Shown here: positions 8,061-17,019 of the stretch, piece after piece
Position numbering within the stretch: position 1 is the first letter of the stretch
Layout: the number at the start of each line of letters is the position of its first letter
Assembly (NCBI RefSeq): GCF_036173065.1
Contig: NZ_CP108041.1
Location: 372,001 to 436,000 of the forward strand
DNA: 64,000 bases
Direction of reading: 5' to 3'
Source of the DNA: Rhodococcus sp. NBC_00297
GTDB taxonomy: Bacteria; Actinomycetota; Actinomycetes; Mycobacteriales; Mycobacteriaceae
Position numbers and translations under genes: made by a program
The notes under the pieces: model-generated
Databases searched by the model: none
Seen by the model: only the letters and a program-made list of their open reading frames with translations
Told to the model about the DNA's origin: nothing

Positions 8061-8363
8061 TCAGGCCGCGCAGTCGCGGCAGACCAGAACGCCGCCGTTG
8101 TCGGACGACAGCCGCGAGCGGTGATGCACCAGGAAGCAGCTCGAGCACGTGAACTCGTCGGCCTGCTTCGGCACGACACGCACGGACAGTTCCTCACCGG
8201 ACAGGTCTGCGCCCGGCAGTTCGAAGGACTCCGCGGTGTCCGTCTCGTCGATGTCGACGACGGCGGACTGCGCCTCGTTGCGGCGTGCCTTCAGTTCTTC
8301 GAGGGAGTCCTCCGACACGTCGTCGGACTCGGTACGGCGTGGTGCGTCGTAATCGGTGGCCAT
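8061..8363 (-). CDS. DUF4193 zinc-ribbon-like small protein
   Basis: 100 residues. It begins MATDYDAPRRTESDDVSEDS, with an acidic central stretch, then CSSCFLVHHRSRL...VCRDC, a CxxC-CxxC zinc-ribbon resembling RbpA-type or ribosomal-type knuckles. It is equivalent to Rv2699c and highly conserved in actinobacteria. ATG 8363 follows an AAGG-rich ribosome site. The gene is preceded by a long intergenic leader with a hairpin at 8387-8408. It probably binds nucleic acid or a transcription/translation partner, but this is inference. Confidence 0.85.
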   Translation of the reverse strand: MATDYDAPRRTESDDVSEDSLEELKARRNEAQSAVVDIDETDTAESFELPGADLSGEELSVRVVPKQADEFTCSSCFLVHHRSRLSSDNGGVLVCRDCAA

Positions 8364-8386
8364 GTTGTTCCCCTTACCTTCCTGCT

Positions 8387-8408
8387 GAGACCGGGTGTGC
8401 CCGGTCTC
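8387..8408 (-). promoter_or_regulatory. Hairpin in the DUF4193 leader
   Basis: GAGACCGGG / CCCGGTCTC, 9 perfect base pairs with a 4-base loop. It lies 24 bases upstream of ATG 8363, just before the AAGG-rich ribosome site. It lacks a U-tract, so a translation or stability element is more likely than a terminator. Confidence 0.5.
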
Positions 8409-8925
8409 CTTCGATCGCCTTCATGGGGGATGTTCAAGACGTCGACCGCTTCTTGTTCGACGAACTCGTCCTCTGTCGGACTCACACCCTCGGATCCCGA
8501 TGCAGGTCGTTCGTGTTCCTCGTCTGCTGTTCGTGGCAGAACATCGATCCGGTCGGACTTCTTCCCGACTTCCGCCCGGAGGATCTCCGTCCTTCTCGCT
8601 CACCTATTCGCAGCCGTCGTCCTGACGGATGACGGCCGGCGTGCGGGTGAGCCGACTGTGCCCGAATCCCCGTGACGGGAAACATTCTCTTGCTGCGGGC
8701 GTGCAGGCCCGAGGAGCCCGACCGGCCGTGAGTTCGATCCGCCGGGCCGCCAGACAATAGCCGACGACGAGCCGGTGTGGAAAACACCCTGCCCAGCGCG
8801 GTGTGTCGTGGCGCGAACGGCTCCCGCAGGAACCGCATCTCCCCTGTTCACCCCGGCCAACGCCGTCGACCGTGCAGACGTTCCCACCCGCCGTGCGTCG
8901 CGCGTCACATGCCGACGCGGCCCAC

Positions 8926-8931
8926 TACAGT
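8926..8931 (+). promoter_or_regulatory. Candidate -10 for cei
   Basis: TACAGT about 61 bases before GTG 8992. No convincing -35 hexamer is seen. Confidence 0.35.
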
Positions 8932-8991
8932 GAGCGAGTCACCGCCCGTGACACGACAGCGCGACACGTATCAGCAGAAGGGCACGCTCCC

Positions 8992-9672
8992 GTGGTCTCA
9001 CTCATCACTCACGGCTCCTCGACCGACGACAAGGGGCGGCCGTACGCGCGGCGTCGGGCCTTCCCGATCCTCGTGGTGCTCGTCGTGCTCGCCCTCGCCG
9101 GTGCGGCCGTGTGGGTGAACATCCTGACCACGACCGAGACCGGCACGGACGCCGTCGCCTGCAACGCCCCCCAGCCGGCCTCCGATCCCGCCGCCCCCGC
9201 GGCCGCCGAGCCCGGCAGCGTCGTGGACGCCTCGGTGGTCACGGACACCCAGCCCGCCCCGTTGTCCGCCACCCGCGTGCGCGTGTTCAACGCGAACGGA
9301 CAGGGCGGCCAGGCCGCCGAGATCGCCGCCGATCTCAGCGATTTCGGCTTCGCCAGCGCACCGGACGTGCAGGTGGGCAACGACCCGGTCTACGTCGACC
9401 AGAACATGCAGTGCATAGCTCAGATCCGGTTCGGCGCGGCCGGCGTGGCCGCCGCTGGCACCGTCGCACTGGTCGCGCCGTGCGCCGAGTTCGTTCAGGA
9501 CACCCGCGAGGACGACACCGTGGATCTCGCGCTGGGCACCAACTTCCGTGCGCTGGAACCGAACACCGACGGCGAGGAGGTCATCCGCTCGCTCGCGGAC
9601 GTGGCTCCGGGCGCCGCGGCACCGAACCTGGACGTCGATCTGCTCGCCGCCGCGCACCGCGTCAACTGCTGA
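8992..9672 (+). CDS. cei: Envelope integrity protein Cei (LytR C-terminal domain)
   Basis: 226 residues with one N-terminal transmembrane anchor (~25-45: FPILVVLVVLALAGAAVWVN), an Ala/Pro-rich linker and an exported LytR_C-type domain (~95-226: ATRVRVFNANGQGGQAAEIA ... DFGFASAPDVQV). Rv2700 (Cei) has the same structure and position and is needed for envelope integrity. GTG 8992 has an AGAAGGG ribosome site ~10 bases upstream. The Cys pairs in the exported part (CNAP, NMQCIAQ, APCAEF, VNC) suggest disulfides. The gene is convergent with suhB, 6 bp apart. Confidence 0.85.
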   Translation: MVSLITHGSSTDDKGRPYARRRAFPILVVLVVLALAGAAVWVNILTTTETGTDAVACNAPQPASDPAAPAAAEPGSVVDASVVTDTQPAPLSATRVRVFNANGQGGQAAEIAADLSDFGFASAPDVQVGNDPVYVDQNMQCIAQIRFGAAGVAAAGTVALVAPCAEFVQDTREDDTVDLALGTNFRALEPNTDGEEVIRSLADVAPGAAAPNLDVDLLAAAHRVNC

Positions 9673-9678
9673 CGCGGG

Positions 9679-10572
9679 TCAGGCCTTCGCGATGGCGGCG
9701 ACGCCACCGAGACGGTCGAGTACGGACAGGAACCCGTCCGCCACACCTTCCGCCACGGCGATCGTCACCTCGCCGTCGTCGCTGCGGGAGTGCGGCGACG
9801 GAGTGATCACCCGCGCACCCGCCTCCGCCGCGACCAGAGCGCCCGCCGCCCAGTCCCACGGGCTGAGCCCGTGCTCGAAGTGGGCGTCGACGCGCCCCGC
9901 CGCCACCATGCACAGATCCAGTGCCGCCGAGCCGATGCGACGAACGTCCCGCACCTCGGGGAGCAGAGCCGCGATCAGCGCGCCCTGACGGCGGCGGCGC
10001 GCCGCGTCGTAACCGAATCCCGTGGCCACCAACGTGAGTGCCACGTCGTCGATGTCGTTGACTCGCAGGCGCACCCAGTCTCCGCCCGCGTCCGAGCACC
10101 ACGCGCCACCGCCGAGCGACGCCGCGTACGTGCGATCCCCCACCACGTCCTCCACGGCGCCCGCCACCGACGCACCGTCGATCTGCGCGGCCACGGAGAC
10201 CGAGTAGGCCGGGATGCCGTAGAGGAAGTTCACGGTGCCGTCGATCGGATCGAGGACCCACCGGACACCGGACGGGGCGATGTCCTCCCCGCCGCCCTCC
10301 TCGCCCAGTACCGCGTCGTCGGGACGCAGCCGGCTCAACAGGTCCCGGATGACGTGTTCGGTCTCGGTGTCGACCACCGTCACCGGATCGGTGGGCGTCG
10401 ACTTCGACCGGACGGCGTCCACCGCCGCACCGCCCGCGCCGAACACCTCCGGCCGACGCCGACGTACGTGGCGTCCCGCCTCACGTGCGACGTCGACGGC
10501 GATGCGGCGCAACATCTCCGGGTCGAGGGCGCTCGTCGAGTCGTCCTGCGGCAGATCGTCATGAGGAGTCAC
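9679..10572 (-). CDS. suhB: Inositol-1-monophosphatase family protein
   Basis: 297 residues. A Mg-dependent inositol monophosphatase: GEEGGGED (~115, metal ligands), WVLDPIDGTVNFLYGIPAYS (~130-150, catalytic DPIDGT) and SPWDWAAGALVAAEAGA (~235). In actinobacteria it dephosphorylates inositol-1-phosphate for phosphatidylinositol and mycothiol synthesis. GTG 10572 (VTPHDDLPQ) is chosen; ATG 10590 six codons earlier is an alternative. Equivalent to Rv2701c, and divergent from ppgK as there. Confidence 0.9.
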   Translation of the reverse strand: MTPHDDLPQDDSTSALDPEMLRRIAVDVAREAGRHVRRRRPEVFGAGGAAVDAVRSKSTPTDPVTVVDTETEHVIRDLLSRLRPDDAVLGEEGGGEDIAPSGVRWVLDPIDGTVNFLYGIPAYSVSVAAQIDGASVAGAVEDVVGDRTYAASLGGGAWCSDAGGDWVRLRVNDIDDVALTLVATGFGYDAARRRRQGALIAALLPEVRDVRRIGSAALDLCMVAAGRVDAHFEHGLSPWDWAAGALVAAEAGARVITPSPHSRSDDGEVTIAVAEGVADGFLSVLDRLGGVAAIAKA

Positions 10573-10736
10573 CCGGTAATCCGAACACATCGGGCGGCGG
10601 AACGGTACGGCGCGCCACCCGCCGCGGTGCCGCGCGACCGGGAACGCCGCCAGCAACTAGGGTGACGTGCGCGCACCAGATCTCGCACGAACGCGCCGGT
10701 CGCCGACGCGTGCGTACGCCACCAGGAGGTTCTGTC

Positions 10737-11549
10737 ATGACGAACGACCACACCGAACCCGGCCCGGTCTCCATCGCCGGGACGACGGGCTCGCACCCCG
10801 AGGGCCGAGGCTTCGGTGTCGACGTCGGTGGCAGTGGCGTCAAGGGTGGCGTGGTCGATCTCGCCACCGGCGAACTGATCGGCGAGCGCTACAAGATCGA
10901 GACCCCGCAACCGTCGACTCCCACGGCCGTGGCCGAGACGGTCGCGGCCATCGTCGACCACTTCGAGTGGACCGGGGACGTGGGCATCACCCTCCCCTGC
11001 GTCGTCACCGGTGGCGTGGCGCGAACCGCCGCGAACGTCGACAAGGGCTGGATCGGGACCGACGCCGGCGCGCTGTTCCGCGACCATCTCGGGGGTCGTT
11101 CGGTGACCGTGCTCAACGACGCCGACGCCGCGGGCATCGCGGAGGACAAGTTCGGCGGCGGCAAAGATTCCAAGGGTGTGGTCATCCTGCTGACCTTCGG
11201 CACCGGCATCGGCTCCGCGATCCTGCAGAACGGTGTCCTCCTGCCCAACACGGAGCTCGGGCACATGGAGGTGGACGGCAAGGAGGCCGAGCACCGCGCC
11301 GCGTCGTCGGTCAAGGACGACAACGGACTGTCGTACAAGGCGTGGGCCAAAGAGGTCTCGCGCGTGCTCGAGCGCATCGAGGATCTGTTCTGGCCGGACC
11401 TCTTCATCGCCGGCGGCGGCATCAGCCGCAAAGCTGAGAAGTGGATCCCCCTGCTCACCAACCGCACCCCGGTGCAGCCCGCGACGCTGCGCAACGCCGC
11501 CGGAATCGTCGGCGCGGCCCTCGCCGCTCAGTCGGGTGTGGCGCCCTGA
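10737..11549 (+). CDS. ppgK: Polyphosphate glucokinase
   Basis: 270 residues, ROK family. It phosphorylates glucose using polyphosphate or ATP. Motifs: GFGVDVGGSGVKGGVVDL (~24-41, phosphate 1), TLPCVVTGG, VLNDADAAGIAEDKFGGG (catalytic Asp), LTFGTGIGSAIL (phosphate 2) and LPNTELGHMEVDGKEAE (ELGH, metal site). ATG 10737 has an AGGAGG Shine-Dalgarno. It sits directly upstream of sigA, as in Mycobacterium tuberculosis. Confidence 0.95.
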   Translation: MTNDHTEPGPVSIAGTTGSHPEGRGFGVDVGGSGVKGGVVDLATGELIGERYKIETPQPSTPTAVAETVAAIVDHFEWTGDVGITLPCVVTGGVARTAANVDKGWIGTDAGALFRDHLGGRSVTVLNDADAAGIAEDKFGGGKDSKGVVILLTFGTGIGSAILQNGVLLPNTELGHMEVDGKEAEHRAASSVKDDNGLSYKAWAKEVSRVLERIEDLFWPDLFIAGGGISRKAEKWIPLLTNRTPVQPATLRNAAGIVGAALAAQSGVAP

Positions 11550-11692
11550 TTCTCGTCGAGGGCGACCACGCGCCCCTCTGACCTGCGCCGCGTCGGCTCG
11601 CCGATGCGCGATGTGACTCACACCCCACTGCCGGTGAGCCGGGAACCTCGGCGTCCTCCCGCGCGTTGGTGCTGTGCACTCGCGGCGGTCGT

Positions 11693-11698
11693 TACAAT
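11693..11698 (+). promoter_or_regulatory. Candidate -10 for sigA
   Basis: TACAAT, the closest match to TATAAT in the ppgK-sigA gap. It implies a ~90-base leader before GTG 11797. No -35 at standard spacing. Confidence 0.5.
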
Positions 11699-11796
11699 GG
11701 TCCACGCCCCGGTTTCACGCCGGGAAATCCACAGACCTCTCCGCCGGATCATCACTCTGGCGTGACGCCGCACGACACCGTCACGAAAGGGCGTAC

Positions 11797-13173
11797 GTGG
11801 CAGCCATTGATATTCGTCAGACCGCGGACACCTCGCCGGCAGTCGACAGCACTCCGGCCGTCGACACCGCGTCGGCCGACGGCACCGCACCCGGCGCCGT
11901 CGGAACCGCACCCGCGAAGGCCCCGGCCAAGAAGGCGGCCCCGCGCAAGGCAGCAGCCAAGAAGGCCGCGCCGCGCAAGGCCGCAGCGAAGAAGACCGCA
12001 GCGAAGAAGGCGACGTCTCCTGCGACCGGCGACGACGCCGACGAGCCCACCGCGGACATCGAGGACATCGACGTTCCCGAGGGCGAGCTCGCAGCCGAGT
12101 CGGACGTCGTCGAGGTCGTCGCCGTCGGCGACGAGGTCGAGGACGACGCGACCACCGAACCCACGCCGGAGGACAAGGCGTCGGGCGACTTCGTGTGGGA
12201 CGAGGAGGAGTCCGAGGCGCTGCGACAGGCCCGCAAGGACGCCGAACTCACCGCCTCCGCCGACTCCGTCCGCGCCTACCTCAAGCAGATCGGCAAGGTC
12301 GCCCTCCTCAACGCCGAGGAGGAGGTCGAGCTCGCCAAGCGCATCGAGGCCGGTCTCTACGCCGTCCAGCTCATGGCCGAGTCCGCCGAGAAGGGCGAGA
12401 AGCTCCCCGTGGCCCAGCGCCGCGACATGACCTGGATCTGCCGCGACGGCAACCGGGCGAAGAACCACCTGCTCGAGGCCAACCTGCGCCTCGTGGTCTC
12501 GCTGGCCAAGCGCTACACGGGCCGCGGCATGGCGTTCCTGGACCTCATCCAGGAGGGCAACCTCGGTCTGATCCGCGCGGTGGAGAAGTTCGACTACACC
12601 AAGGGCTACAAGTTCTCGACGTACGCGACGTGGTGGATCCGTCAGGCCATCACCCGCGCCATGGCGGACCAGGCCCGCACCATTCGTATCCCGGTGCACA
12701 TGGTCGAGGTCATCAACAAGCTCGGACGCATCCAGCGTGAGCTCCTGCAGGACCTGGGTCGTGAGCCCACTCCCGAGGAGCTCGCCAAGGAGATGGACAT
12801 CACGCCCGAGAAGGTGCTGGAGATCCAGCAGTACGCTCGCGAGCCGATCTCCCTCGACCAGACCATCGGCGACGAGGGCGACAGCCAGCTCGGCGACTTC
12901 ATCGAGGACTCCGAGGCCGTCGTCGCCGTCGACGCGGTGTCGTTCACCCTCCTGCAGGACCAGCTCCAGTCGGTTCTCGAGACTCTCTCCGAGCGTGAGG
13001 CGGGTGTCGTGCGACTGCGTTTCGGCCTCACCGACGGCCAGCCGCGCACGCTCGACGAGATCGGCCAGGTCTACGGGGTCACGCGTGAGCGCATCCGACA
13101 GATCGAGTCGAAGACCATGTCGAAGCTGCGGCACCCGAGCCGGTCGCAGGTGCTGCGCGACTACCTCGACTGA
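11797..13173 (+). CDS. sigA: Primary RNA polymerase sigma factor SigA
   Basis: 458 residues, group 1 sigma-70. Residues ~35-75 are histone-H1-like Ala/Lys/Pro repeats ([14 protein letters not shown] type), then an Asp/Glu-rich acidic stretch to ~130, then [20 protein letters not shown] and regions 1.2 to 4: [16 protein letters not shown] (2.1), [20 protein letters not shown] (2.3-2.4), the region 3 helix [20 protein letters not shown], and [20 protein letters not shown] (4.2). GTG 11797 has a GAAAGG ribosome site 7 bases upstream. It directs housekeeping transcription from -35/-10 promoters. Confidence 0.97.
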   Translation: MAAIDIRQTADTSPAVDSTPAVDTASADGTAPGAVGTAPAKAPAKKAAPRKAAAKKAAPRKAAAKKTAAKKATSPATGDDADEPTADIEDIDVPEGELAAESDVVEVVAVGDEVEDDATTEPTPEDKASGDFVWDEEESEALRQARKDAELTASADSVRAYLKQIGKVALLNAEEEVELAKRIEAGLYAVQLMAESAEKGEKLPVAQRRDMTWICRDGNRAKNHLLEANLRLVVSLAKRYTGRGMAFLDLIQEGNLGLIRAVEKFDYTKGYKFSTYATWWIRQAITRAMADQARTIRIPVHMVEVINKLGRIQRELLQDLGREPTPEELAKEMDITPEKVLEIQQYAREPISLDQTIGDEGDSQLGDFIEDSEAVVAVDAVSFTLLQDQLQSVLETLSEREAGVVRLRFGLTDGQPRTLDEIGQVYGVTRERIRQIESKTMSKLRHPSRSQVLRDYLD

Positions 13174-13185
13174 CAGTTCCGCACC

Positions 13186-13533
13186 TCACCCGACGGCGAC
13201 GAACGTCCCGTCGTCGTCGGGCAGGTAGGGCTGCACCTCGACCACCGCGGTGAGCGGTACCGGTCCGTAGAGGTGCGGGAACAGCATCGAACTCGGATCG
13301 CCGGGTACTCCCGGCTCCCATTCCAGCCGGTCCTTCAGTCGAGTGGGGTTCAACGACAGCAGCACGATGTCCCGGCGCCCGGCGAACAGCCGGTTGGCCG
13401 GGAGATGAACCTGCTGCGGCGTCGACAGATGGACGAACCCCTGCTCGGCGAGCGACGCGGGTGCCACCTCCCCCGCGGCCACACTCGCCTCCCAGTCCGC
13501 CGCCGGGCACATGTGTACCAGGATCTCGGTCAT
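13186..13533 (-). CDS. DUF952 domain protein
   Basis: 115 residues. It starts MTEILVHMCPAADWEASVAA; the DUF952 pattern continues with GFVHLSTPQQVHLPANRLFA, DIVLLSLNPTRLKDRLEWEP and FPHLYGPVPLTAVVEV. The fold is related to ADP-ribosyltransferase-like small proteins; its activity is unknown. The ATG overlaps the stop of the upstream EamA transporter as ATGA (13530-13533), so it is translationally coupled. It is convergent with sigA, 12 bp apart. Confidence 0.85.
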   Translation of the reverse strand: MTEILVHMCPAADWEASVAAGEVAPASLAEQGFVHLSTPQQVHLPANRLFAGRRDIVLLSLNPTRLKDRLEWEPGVPGDPSSMLFPHLYGPVPLTAVVEVQPYLPDDDGTFVAVG

Positions 13534-14477
13534 CGGCCGTCCTCTCGTGTCGGGTCCTGCAGTCGCGTCGTGTCGGCCGGCGGCGCCGGTCGTGCGCGTC
13601 GTTCCACACCGCCCAGCGCGACGGCGACGATCACACACAGGATGCCCGCGAGTTCGGCGATCGAGGGCACCTGCCTCAGCACCACGACGCCGACCACCGT
13701 CGCAGTGGTGGGCAGCAACGCGAGCAACAACGCGAACCGTGCCCGTCCGACCGTGCGCAGGACCACCTGGTCGAGCGCGTAGGGGATCACGCTCGACAAC
13801 ACACCCACCCCGACACCCAGCAGCCACGTGGACGGAACGGTGAACACCGACGGATCCTCGAGTACCTGGGGCGTCAACGCGAGCGGGGCGAGGATCACCG
13901 ACGCCACCGCCATGCCGACGGCGAGGGAGTCCAGCCCGTCGCCCGCCGTCGCGACCGACTTCCCGAGCACCACGTAGCCGGCCCACAGTCCGGCGGCGAG
14001 GAGTGCGAAACCGACCCCGACCAGGCCCACGTCGAATCGCGCTCCGGCCACCAGCGCGACTCCCGCGACCACCAGGACGAGTGCGAGCACGTCGCGAGCG
14101 CGCCGCGATCCGAGTGCGGCGACGAGGACAGGACCGAGGAACTCGATCGCCACGGCGGTGCCCAACGGGATGCGGGCGATCGCCTCGTAGAACGCCAGGT
14201 TCATTCCCACCGTGACGACACCGAACCCACCGGCCACCGCGATGGTGCGGGCCGTCCATCGCGTGCGCCAGGGACGACGCCAGGCCAGCAGAACGGCCGC
14301 TGCGCCTGCCGCGCGCAGCCACGCCACGGCCGCCGGCGAGATGGTGTCGAACAGATGGACGCCGATGGCGGCACCGAGATACTGCGCGAGCGCTCCGACC
14401 ACGAAGACGAACGGCACCGACCACGGCGGGAACGAACGCCCCACCGACGCGAGGCCGCGCGCGTCCACATCCGTCAT
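13530..14477 (-). CDS. EamA/DMT-family transporter (RhtA-like exporter)
   Basis: 315 residues with ten hydrophobic segments in two five-helix halves. EamA signatures: ISPAAVAWLRAAGAAAVLLA, NLAFYEAIARIPLGTAVAIE and VPSIAELAGILCVIVAVALG. The family exports amino acids such as threonine/homoserine or other metabolites across the inner membrane; the substrate is unknown. ATG 14477 (MTDVDARG) is fixed by a leaderless -10 six bases upstream. It is first in a two-gene unit with the DUF952 gene. Confidence 0.85.
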   Translation of the reverse strand: MTDVDARGLASVGRSFPPWSVPFVFVVGALAQYLGAAIGVHLFDTISPAAVAWLRAAGAAAVLLAWRRPWRTRWTARTIAVAGGFGVVTVGMNLAFYEAIARIPLGTAVAIEFLGPVLVAALGSRRARDVLALVLVVAGVALVAGARFDVGLVGVGFALLAAGLWAGYVVLGKSVATAGDGLDSLAVGMAVASVILAPLALTPQVLEDPSVFTVPSTWLLGVGVGVLSSVIPYALDQVVLRTVGRARFALLLALLPTTATVVGVVVLRQVPSIAELAGILCVIVAVALGGVERRARPAPPADTTRLQDPTREDGR

Positions 14478-14483
14478 GGTCGA

Positions 14484-14489
14484 ACCGTA
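14484..14489 (-). promoter_or_regulatory. -10 element for the EamA transporter, leaderless type
   Basis: TACGGT on the minus strand, exactly 6 bases before ATG 14477; no ribosome site between. Confidence 0.5.
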
Positions 14490-14719
14490 TCCACCGGTCG
14501 CGACACGGGCGCACAGGGGCGGGTGAGTTCTGCCGACAGCGAACGATGCTCGGGAGGGACGTGATTCACCAGCATGTTTCGTGTCTGTGACAACACACGG
14601 CCATCCGCGTGGGAACAACGCACGAACCCCATACGTCTGTAAGAGTGAACGAACCGCGTCGAACCGACGTGGCGGACCGACCCCAGGACCGTGGTAGTCA
14701 CGGTCAGTACGGAGGAGTC

Positions 14720-14920
14720 ATGCCCGAATTGTTGACCGACACCACCCTCACCGCTGCCGACAGGTGTGATCGTTGCGGAGCGGGAGCGCGGGTGCGTGCC
14801 GTCCTCCCCACCGGCGGAGAACTGCTGTTCTGCCGTCACCACGCCAACGAGCACGAAGCGCGTCTCCTCGAGATGAACGCCACCATCGTCGCTGACGCGG
14901 ATTCCGACGCCATGGCGTGA
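14720..14920 (+). CDS. DUF7455-type small zinc-ribbon protein
   Basis: 66 residues: MPELLTDTTLTAADRCDRCG..., then LPTGGELLFCRHHANEHEAR. CDRCG with CRHH gives a CxxC...CxxH zinc-binding knuckle. ATG 14720 is 2 bases after a strong GGAGGAG (14711-14717). Small proteins of this type are common next to sigA/sigB in actinobacteria; function unknown. It is followed by a strong terminator. Confidence 0.8.
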   Translation: MPELLTDTTLTAADRCDRCGAGARVRAVLPTGGELLFCRHHANEHEARLLEMNATIVADADSDAMA

Positions 14921-14969
14921 TGACCGGGGCACTCGGTCCCACAGCATCAGCACTCGACTCCTGACACCA

Positions 14970-15004
14970 CGAAGGGCGACCACCGATCCGGTGGTCGCCC
15001 TTCG
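14970..15004. terminator. Perfect 15-bp hairpin terminator
   Basis: Arms 14970-14984 and 14990-15004, loop GATCC, with a TTCG end and no long T-tract, as usual in actinobacteria. It serves the DUF7455 gene and the convergent helicase gene. Confidence 0.85.
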
Positions 15005-15033
15005 TCGTGCGCGGGGCTCGTGCAGTGCTGCGA

Positions 15034-16797
15034 TCACCACGAACGCAGGGCCGAGATCCTCTCGGTGAGCTGCTCCGCCGTCGCGATCGCGGTGGGCGGC
15101 CCACCACAGCTCCGTCGGAGTTCGCCGTGGATGATGCCGTGGGCCTTGCCGGTGCGGTGGTGATGCATCGCCACCAGGCCGTTGAGCTCCTTGCGCAGAT
15201 CTGCCAGCTTCGCGGCGTCCGCGGACCGCCCGGCGGGCGGGAGGGTGACCGGAGCCGAAGTCTCCGTGGGCGTCGCCGGGCGTGCCAGCTGCGTCTCCTG
15301 CCGTTTCCGCAACAGCGCGCGCATCTGGTCGCCGTCCAACAGGCCCGGCAGGCCGAGATAGTCCGCCTCGTCGTCGCTGCCCGAGAACGTCGCGGTGCCG
15401 AAGGAGGAGCCGTCGAAGATCACCTGGTCGAGCTCTGCGTCGGCACCGAGCGAGGTGAACGCCTTCTCCTCCTCGCCGGGCTCGTCCTTCTGCTGGTTCG
15501 CCTCGATGAGCAGGTCGTCGTCGAGACCGTCCTTCTCCCGGTGCGGCTTCCCGATGACGTGGTCGCGCTGCGCCTCGAGCTGGCTGGCCAGGTCCAGGAG
15601 CACCGGCACCGAGGGCAGGAACACGCTCGCCGTCTCACCCTTGCGGCGAGAACGCACGAAGCGCCCGACGGCCTGGGCGAAGTACAGCGGTGTGGAGGCG
15701 CTGGTCGCGTAGACGCCGACCGCGAGGCGCGGGACGTCCACGCCCTCCGACACCATGCGCACGGCCACCATCCAGGTCGACGTTCCCGCGCCGAACTCGG
15801 CGATGCGGGCCGAGGACCCGGGATCGTCGGACAGCACGAGCGTCGGGGTCTCCCCCGTCGCCGCCTCGAGGATTCCGGCGTAGGCGCGCGCGGTGGTCTG
15901 ATCCGACGCGATGACGAGGCCACCCGCGTCGGGGATGCCGCCCTGCCGGAGTTGGTGCAGCCGGGTGTTGGCCGCGGCGAGCACCGACGGCACCCACTCA
16001 CCGGACGGGTCGAGAGCGGTACGCCAGGCCCGCGCCGTCTGCTCGGCGCTGAGCGGCTCCCCGAGACGGGCGGCGAACTCCTCGCCCGCACTGTTGCGCC
16101 AGCGTGCCTCGCCCGAGTACGCGAGGAAGACGACCGGCCGCACGACACCGTCCGCCAGCGCGTCGGCGTAGCCGTAGCTGTGGTCCGGGCGCGACCGGGG
16201 CAGGCCCTCGTCGTCCGGCTCGTAGTTCACGAAAGGAATGGGGCTGTCGTCGCTGCGGAAGGGCGTTCCCGTCAGTGCCAGGCGGCGCGTCGCGTCGCCG
16301 TAGGCCTCGCGGATGCCCTCGCCCCAGCTCTTGGCGTCACCGCCGTGGTGGATCTCGTCGAGGATCACGAGCGTCTTGCGGTTCTCGGTCCGCACCCGGT
16401 GGCGGGAAGGGTGCGACGCCACCTGTGCGTACGTGACGACGATGCCGTGGAAGTCGCTGGACGTCTGCCCGGTGCTGTTGGAGAAGCGGGAGTCGAGGGC
16501 GAGTCCGACGCGCGCCGCGGCCTCCGCCCACTGGTGCTTGAGGTGCTCGGTGGGAGCGACGACCGTGACCTGGTCCACGGTGCGGTCGCTCAGCAGCTCG
16601 AGCGCCACGCGGAGCGCGAACGTGGTCTTGCCGGCTCCCGGAGTGGCGACGGCCAGGAAGTCGGTCGGACCCGCCGACAGGTACTTCGTGAGCGCTCGCC
16701 GCTGCCAGGCGCGCAGTGGCGGCAGGGTGACTCCGGCCGGCCCTGTCACAGGGAGACCTCCTGCGCTGTCGACCTTCTCGCCGATCTCGGCCGTCAT
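15034..16797 (-). CDS. DEAD/DEAH-box (ResIII-type) helicase
   Basis: 587 residues, superfamily 2. Q-motif-like LPPLRAWQRRALTKYLS (~25), Walker A TPGAGKTTFALRVALELL (~52), motif Ia VVAPTEHLKHQW, motif II ILDEIHHGGDAKSWG (DEIH), motif III ALTGTPFRSDD, and C-terminal motifs V-VI VRMVSEGVDVPRLAVGVYA / QAVGRFVRSRRKG. It resembles the UvrB/ResIII core without nuclease or methylase domains, so it is a stand-alone DNA helicase or translocase, probably in repair. ATG 16797 (MTAEIGEK). It is convergent with the DUF7455 gene and divergent from the YihY gene. Confidence 0.85.
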   Translation of the reverse strand: MTAEIGEKVDSAGGLPVTGPAGVTLPPLRAWQRRALTKYLSAGPTDFLAVATPGAGKTTFALRVALELLSDRTVDQVTVVAPTEHLKHQWAEAAARVGLALDSRFSNSTGQTSSDFHGIVVTYAQVASHPSRHRVRTENRKTLVILDEIHHGGDAKSWGEGIREAYGDATRRLALTGTPFRSDDSPIPFVNYEPDDEGLPRSRPDHSYGYADALADGVVRPVVFLAYSGEARWRNSAGEEFAARLGEPLSAEQTARAWRTALDPSGEWVPSVLAAANTRLHQLRQGGIPDAGGLVIASDQTTARAYAGILEAATGETPTLVLSDDPGSSARIAEFGAGTSTWMVAVRMVSEGVDVPRLAVGVYATSASTPLYFAQAVGRFVRSRRKGETASVFLPSVPVLLDLASQLEAQRDHVIGKPHREKDGLDDDLLIEANQQKDEPGEEEKAFTSLGADAELDQVIFDGSSFGTATFSGSDDEADYLGLPGLLDGDQMRALLRKRQETQLARPATPTETSAPVTLPPAGRSADAAKLADLRKELNGLVAMHHHRTGKAHGIIHGELRRSCGGPPTAIATAEQLTERISALRSW

Positions 16798-17019
16798 GAA
16801 CGGGCCTCGTCCGGCGCCGTACGTCCACCTGAAAGGATGCGAACCACCCGTGGCATGGAACTCCCGTTCGGCTCGTCGTCTCGTGTGCACATCCGTCGAT
16901 CAGACTATCGCGGACGTCGGCACGCCCACCAATGCGCACGTCGCCGCCGGTGCCCGCGACGGCGACACACCGGGCCGGGACGTGCCCGAGCGACGCCGGT
17001 GGGCCATGCTGGAGTCATC

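Larger units (their letters stand above)
8364..8991. other. 628-bp gap without a gene (DUF4193 leader and cei upstream region)
   Basis: No open frame here looks like a real protein; those present are arginine- or serine-rich shadows. The gap contains a perfect 9-bp hairpin (8387-8408, loop TGTG) in the presumed leader of the DUF4193 gene, and TACAGT (8926-8931), a plausible -10 for the rightward cei gene. Local composition is less GC-rich than the flanking coding DNA. A structured 5' UTR or small RNA is possible. Confidence 0.5.

Noticed and set aside
15007..17019. Plus-strand frame extending the YihY gene upstream by ~670 codons
   Set aside because: It is antisense to the helicase and of shadow composition; YihY homology begins after ATG 17020.
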